Source: Paguma larvata
Lineage: Eukaryota; Chordata; Mammalia; Carnivora; Viverridae
Assembly: GCA_030068075.1 (NCBI GenBank)
Contig: CM057826.1
Span: forward strand, 112,554,746 to 112,618,745
DNA length: 64,000 nucleotides
Reading direction: 5' to 3'
Position numbers and translations under genes: made by a program. Under the pieces are notes generated by a model that was not told the DNA's origin, searched no databases, and saw only the letters and a program-made list of their open reading frames with translations. Shown here in pieces: positions 59,266-64,000 of the stretch; position 1 is the stretch's first letter; the number at the start of each line of letters is the position of its first letter.

Positions 59266-60263
59266 CTGCAGCCTGGAGTCACTGGCCTGAGGTCAGGGAT
59301 GGTCTCTTAATTCATAAATCACAGTCCCACACTGGGCTTTGATATCAGATACCTTGAACTCAGGGTGTGGGCAGCTGTAAAACTCAGTCTGCTACAATCT
59401 GTGGTTACCCTTAAGCCTTGGTTTCCTTATCTCTGTACTGGGGACAATTAAGGTTGCCTTATATGGTTACAGCAGATGTTATAGGAGAGGATGTCTCTGT
59501 TCTCAACTTAGTTCCCTGCACACAGGAAATGTCTGAAACACACTGGTGGAGTAAATGATTGGAGGTGCCAGTGGGTTCAACTTTTACTTGGAAATGACAC
59601 TCTCCTGCTCCTTTGAAATCCTCATATGACCCCACAGAGATGGGGTTTGGTTTGGGAGGGAGGAAGTCTGATGTTGGGTATTGGTGAAGAGCCTGGATGG
59701 AATGGGGCCGTCTACCTTTTGGAGTTGTTCACATTTCTCAGAAAGGCTAATAGAGAGTGCACAATTGGAAGAATATTCTTTTTCATTTGGAAGTCAAGGA
59801 TGGTCTGCATTACTCCGATACAACCCACTTGTCAGCCACAACAATTAAACATTAACTGGATCCACTGCTACTGAGGCACAGACTAAATATTTGCTTGGCT
59901 GGTCATCTCATACACCTGCCACTCTGGTTGTAGAGTAGCTTGCTAAACTCATCGGGGGTGTTCTTTTGAGTAGAGAAGTTGGTACTTATATTTTGATAAA
60001 TCACAGGATGCCTCCCTGTCCTTGTGACTTCTCACAGTTCTCCATCTGGATTATTATATTCAGCTCAGTGAGGTAAGAAGTTGGTCATGTTGACTCCACT
60101 GAGTAGACAAGAGTCATATCTCACAGAAACACTAGCATGTGTTACCAAGTTGGCTCTACCAACTCCAGAGTTCTGACACGTGTGCAGTGTTCCTTGGCAG
60201 GATTATGGTTTTGGTTTTGCTTTATTAATATCTGGAAAAGTATGTTGACAATTCCATTTGCCA

Positions 60264-60303
60264 CGTGTGTGTACACGTGTGTGTGTGTGTGTGGTGGGGG
60301 GGG
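60264..60303. repeat. GT-rich microsatellite ending in a G run
   Basis: (GT)n with an ACAC interruption, ending GTGGTGGGGGGGG. Confidence 0.95.
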
Positions 60304-60739
60304 TTACGTAAACGATAAACATTTTTAATCCCAGGATTTCCAGAGCTGTCCAGGGAAAAGGTCCAATTAGACCTGCCTTTTTTGTTCTTGTTGTTTAATG
60401 ACATTCAGCCTTAGTGGCAAATGGCATTTATGCACTAAGGTGCCCACATCGATGGGCATACAATAAATGCTAAGTCAAAACAGTTAGGTCTAGTAAGAAT
60501 TAATGGGTTGTCTTATGACATTGGTTCAGCTCTCTGGGGTGCCCCCTCAGCCCCATTTGTAAGGCTCTCACTTCAGCCTCATCTAAGTGCGGTCACCTGC
60601 TTTTGTGGACTCCACCCTTCTGTTCCCACTCATCATGAGTGTCAAAGCTGCTTTTCCCCATCTTTCTTCTTCCCTGACACTTTCCCCCAATCTATCTTTC
60701 TTTCTCCTATTCACTGCCCCCACCTTCTCTCTGACCGCT

Positions 60740-60745
60740 TTTATT
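60740..60745 (-). terminator. SH3RF2: Candidate SH3RF2 polyadenylation signal
   Basis: TTTATT on the plus strand is AATAAA on the minus strand, the first canonical hexamer I see downstream of the SH3RF2 stop. It would give a 3'UTR of about 0.9 kb (roughly 60.72-61.63 kb), which is free of interspersed repeats. Distance alone supports it, so a later signal is possible. Confidence 0.4.
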
Positions 60746-61634
60746 CATGCCTTACCTTCTCCTCCTCCATTCCCCCCTTTCCTCTCCCACCTTCTCTTCT
60801 GGTTCCCTTTGACTGCAGCTGTCCTCTGGGGAATGTTCCCACTCCAATCTTGGACTGGCATCTTCTCATTGACCCTGCTGCCTTATCCCAAACCTGGTGA
60901 AACAGCTAGTCTGCCCCAAATGTGAAGAAATAGGAGAAGGTAAAGACTGTTGTCATGCAAATAGAATATATATCTAAACTCGAACCCCTTACGGAGTTGT
61001 TTTGAAGCATGCTGTGTTTTCTTGGGGAAGTTAGGCTGGTGCCAGGATGAATGAAATATCCATAATTCTACCCAGGACCCTACCCACAGTTCTGTGCTTC
61101 CTACTTCATTTGTCGTGTAGGAGTATACATGCAAAAACAGATTGAAAGGCTTAAAGTGTGATCGATCATCGCTTTCTCTCTGCCCTTCTTGTGTGGACCA
61201 AATCCAGTAAGCTGACTCCCTTTGGTTTTAGAGGGTTCTCAGAATGATCATAGTACCCACCTCACATCTTTCCCCACATTTTCCCTTTGCAGTCGGGATT
61301 ATGCCTCTATGGAGGGAACAACATATGGCAGCCACTAATGGTCAGCGTACAGGCCCCAAAGATGGCCAAAGCTGTCTTAATGGTCATTGAGAACATGGCG
61401 ATGAGGTCAAAGAAGCAATGCCAACATTCCCACCATTGTCCTGCCCCTGGATGACATGCGCTTTATCCTCCCACCCAGGGCAGGAACCCTGCTCCCACCT
61501 TTCCTCTCCCACCCACTGACGGAACAAGGACCCGTGATCCAGCACCCAAAGAATGGCAGGACGCCACCAGTGGAGGCAGACTGTATTTAAATGCAATTCA
61601 CCTCTTTGGGGTCTGGGAAAAGCCACCTGTAGAT
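60746..61634 (-). other. SH3RF2: SH3RF2 3' untranslated region (predicted extent)
   Basis: Repeat-free sequence downstream of the SH3RF2 stop codon up to the first minus-strand AATAAA. The extent is inferred from that signal only. Confidence 0.4.
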
Positions 61635-61910
61635 TCATTTGCTGGGAAACACGGTCTGTGTGGCCAAGGAAGTGGACACCGGGGTGGTGGCCTTGCCCAA
61701 AGTCGACTTCCTCCGGAGGTCTGTCTGCTGTCCGGAATGGCAGCCGCTTCGGTGGGCGAATAGGACTGTCATCTCTGGGCCTGAGGGGGCTGCTTCAGGC
61801 TGGGACCCCTTTGGGGTGACGGACTGTTCAGGCTTTTCTGACGTGGGGTGGGAGGTGTACTGTTTGGCTGGAGGAGGGCTGTAATTCTGAAATCTCACGG
61901 TTTTGACTTG
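61635..61910 (-). CDS. SH3RF2: SH3RF2 last coding exon (partial gene)
   Basis: On the minus strand a strong acceptor (CTCTTTTCTCTTGCAG) precedes 91 codons and TGA (61,635-61,637). The peptide begins [20 protein letters not shown], is Pro/Ser-rich, and ends [10 protein letters not shown] recognise this from memory as the C-terminus of SH3RF2 (HEPP1/POSHER), a RING-type E3 and SH3 scaffold of about 729 residues. KTVRF at the start of the exon fits the RVxF docking motif for protein phosphatase 1, which the family is known to bind. The RING and SH3 domains lie in exons beyond 64 kb. The penultimate exon was not found in 61.9-64 kb. Confidence 0.93.
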   Translation of the reverse strand, partial: QVKTVRFQNYSPPPAKQYTSHPTSEKPEQSVTPKGSQPEAAPSGPEMTVLFAHRSGCHSGQQTDLRRKSTLGKATTPVSTSLATQTVFPSK

Positions 61911-63134
61911 CTGCAAGAGAAAAGAGCACAGGGGCCTGGGTGAGGTGGGAGCTTCGTGGTTTTGCCCCGGACTTGAGTCCTGCTGTTTCTCCACACATGT
62001 CCCTACCTAAAGCACCTCATTTCTGTGTTCCCTCTGCAAATGCTCGTGTCTACTCTGAGGGTCTCTGAGGCACCACGCTCTCTGTTAAGTGCTGCGGGTC
62101 CAAGAGGGAACAAGCCTGCCCTGACAGACACACACGTGCCGTGATGGTGGAAGTGGAAGACTCTAGAGGCGTGCAGAGGCCTATCTAACAGCAGCTGGAG
62201 TGGGGTAGCTGGGGAAGGCTTCTTAGAGCCATAGCTATTTAAATGGAGAACTGAAGAATGATTAGAAATTTCCTAGGAGAAATGGAAGAGGCAGTCCCTT
62301 GAGAAAACGGCTGAGGCCAGAGACTACGGCCCCTTCCAGAAAGTAGAAGAGGTTCACCTCTCTCTCCTCACCACCTGCCGTTCAGGCCACCTCTTCCTTG
62401 AGGGCCGCCACCCCGCGACTCCAACTCAACAGTTTCATGATGGCCTTATATCCTCAGAACAGAGTTTGCAAAGTGGACTCCTGGTGTTTGAATTTAGTCT
62501 GCAGCATGTTTGAGAGTCTGATGTAGTTGCCAACATGTAAAAATTGGGACATTGCATATAAAATCAGAATTTCGTATGTCTCTTAAAAAAATCAAAGAGC
62601 TGGTACGTTGAGGTCTGTGTCCCATTCTGGCAACAGTTGCCTGGAACTGATGAGCCGGTCCCCCTCATATGGGACGCATAGTCTCCTGTCGCCCAAGACT
62701 CTTCTCTCCCTCTTTTTTTTTTTTTAATTTATAAAGATTTTTTCCTCCCTCTTGCACCTTTCCTTGTCTCTTATAGCTACCTGTGCCAACAGGTATTTCT
62801 TTAGCACATCCCGGAGATAGGCCCCACCTGTGCTACTGCTTAGAAATGATTTCCCTTTTTTTTTTTTTAATGACATTGGATCCTTGTGTCCCCCACTGAG
62901 AATCCAAGCTTCTTCATAGTTTTGACCCTTGCTATATCTCACAGAGATCTGGCCACTTATTAAATGCTGACGGTGTGAGGGTTATGTCTAACAGCTTGGG
63001 GTAAAAAACTGGGGCCTAGAAAACTCTGAATTACTGGAATACTAAAATTCAGAAAAAGAACTCTCAACATTTATATCAGCCAACACTTTTTTCCACATGC
63101 CTTTCCTTACAAGCTTATAGCTTCGTGTTAAGAG

Positions 63135-63390
63135 CATGCGTTTTTGTTTCAGATCTGGATTCTACTCCAGACATGTGTGTCAGCTGTGTATCTTTGGATA
63201 ACGCACTTGAACTCCATAAGCCTCCTTTCCTTGTTTTAAAACGAGGACAATAATAATAATATCTACTATAGGGGGTTGTTAGTAATAATAATAATACCTA
63301 CGTCAGAGGGTTATTGTCAGGATTAGATGAGATGAGGCATGCGCAGTACTCAGCACAGTGCCTGCCAAGTTGTTAGCATTCGGTAAAAGC
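63135..63390 (+). repeat. MIR, forward, with internal TAA microsatellites
   Basis: GTGTTAAGAGCATGCGTTTT head, GAGGACAATAATAATAATATC, and CTCAGCACAGTGCCTGCCAAG tail. The (TAA)n at 63,249-63,262 and 63,283-63,296 grew from the MIR AATAATAAT core. Confidence 0.85.
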
Positions 63391-63433
63391 TTAACAAAGA
63401 CGCAACCACATCATCCTTGCCTTTGGCCTTGAA

Positions 63434-63646
63434 TGGGTAATGGTGGCGATGGTGGTGGTAATGGGGATGATGGTGAAGGTGATGGTGATGATAGTGGTGG
63501 GGGTGGTGATGGTGTTGGTGGTGGCAATGGTTGTCCTTGTTGGTGGAAGTCGCGGTGATGGTGGTGGTAATGAGGATGGTAGTGGTAGTGGTGGTGATGG
63601 TGGGGGTGGTGGTAGGGATGGTGGGGGTGGTGGTCGATGGTCAGTA
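63434..63646. repeat. GGT/GAT-rich minisatellite
   Basis: About 210 bp of degenerate TGG/TGA units on the plus strand with several GGGGGTGG clusters; strongly strand-asymmetric (G-rich plus, C-rich minus). The Gly/Val/Met-rich frame through it is not a gene. Confidence 0.97.
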
Positions 63647-64000
63647 AACTAAAAGATAATAATCACCTAAATTACTTAATGTCACCTCTTCTACCTCACT
63701 GTTCCTCCTGCCTCAAGGATAATACTGAGAACATAAGACCTGTACAAAAACTCATGGCTTCTAGTGAGAAAAGCCCTGGACTAGAAAAGTTAAAAGATCC
63801 GACCTCTGCCACAGAGGTCACAGTAAAATTAGTTATTGGAGTCATTATAATTTGGTGTGACTTTGATAAATCCTTTAAATTCTCCTGTGTCTCTGTGGCC
63901 TCTTCTGTATCATGAACACTTATGATCAAGCCCTGTTTAAGCACTTTACACATCTCACCTCCTTTCATCTCTGCGTCAGTCCTAGGAGGCTCTTACTATT

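Larger units (their letters stand above)
61911..64000 (-). other. SH3RF2: SH3RF2 last intron (partial)
   Basis: No penultimate exon found. Holds T runs at 62,711-62,727 and 62,858-62,869, a MIR (about 63,135-63,390, forward) with (TAA)n, and a GGT-rich minisatellite. No CAN-SINE or L1. Confidence 0.6.

Overview
The window is mammalian nuclear DNA from a carnivore, most likely a felid. It carries 34 recognisable tRNA-Lys-derived CAN-SINEs of the felid type (head GGCGCCTGGGTGGCTCAG, CT-rich body, AAATAAA tail), young carnivore L1 fragments, MIRs and MaLR-type LTRs, and its genes are split by GT-AG introns. No bacterial operon, phage, CRISPR array or exogenous virus is present.

Gene content read from the sequence: (1) 1-12.27 kb, + strand: the last four coding exons of LARS1 (cytosolic leucyl-tRNA synthetase), ending in a stop codon at 12,074 and an AATAAA at 12,242. 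(2) 21.3-41.6 kb, + strand: the complete four-exon PLAC8L1 gene, predicted 179 aa, with a consensus CRE (TGACGTCA) 129 bp before its ATG and an AATAAA at 41,588. (3) 61.6-61.9 kb, - strand: the last coding exon of SH3RF2, carrying a KTVRF-type PP1 docking motif; the rest of SH3RF2 lies beyond 64 kb. From memory, the order LARS1-PLAC8L1-SH3RF2 with these relative orientations matches human 5q32, so the window is a conserved synteny block.

Between genes: 12.3-21.3 kb is a repeat-rich spacer. 41.6-60.7 kb is the PLAC8L1/SH3RF2 intergenic region. It contains a 3'UTR-like block (about 44.17-47.83 kb) and an exon-like segment (49,450-49,691), both reading on the - strand with good splice signals. 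Together they could be an unannotated lncRNA, a small-protein gene or an alternative SH3RF2 end; this is the best candidate for something undescribed.

Repeat landscape: all 34 CAN-SINEs lie left of 48.94 kb and none lies in the last 15 kb, where only old MIRs and simple repeats remain. Notable insertions are an apparent SINE/L1 chimeric retroinsertion with a 15-bp target-site duplication (7.39-7.98 kb), a MIR split by a SINE and an L1 that itself contains a SINE (34.86-38.0 kb), and a roughly 240-bp CCTT tract. The genes do not form a shared pathway: LARS1 acts in translation and leucine sensing, PLAC8L1 is a cysteine-rich PLAC8-family protein of unclear function, and SH3RF2 is a RING/SH3 adaptor and PP1 regulator.
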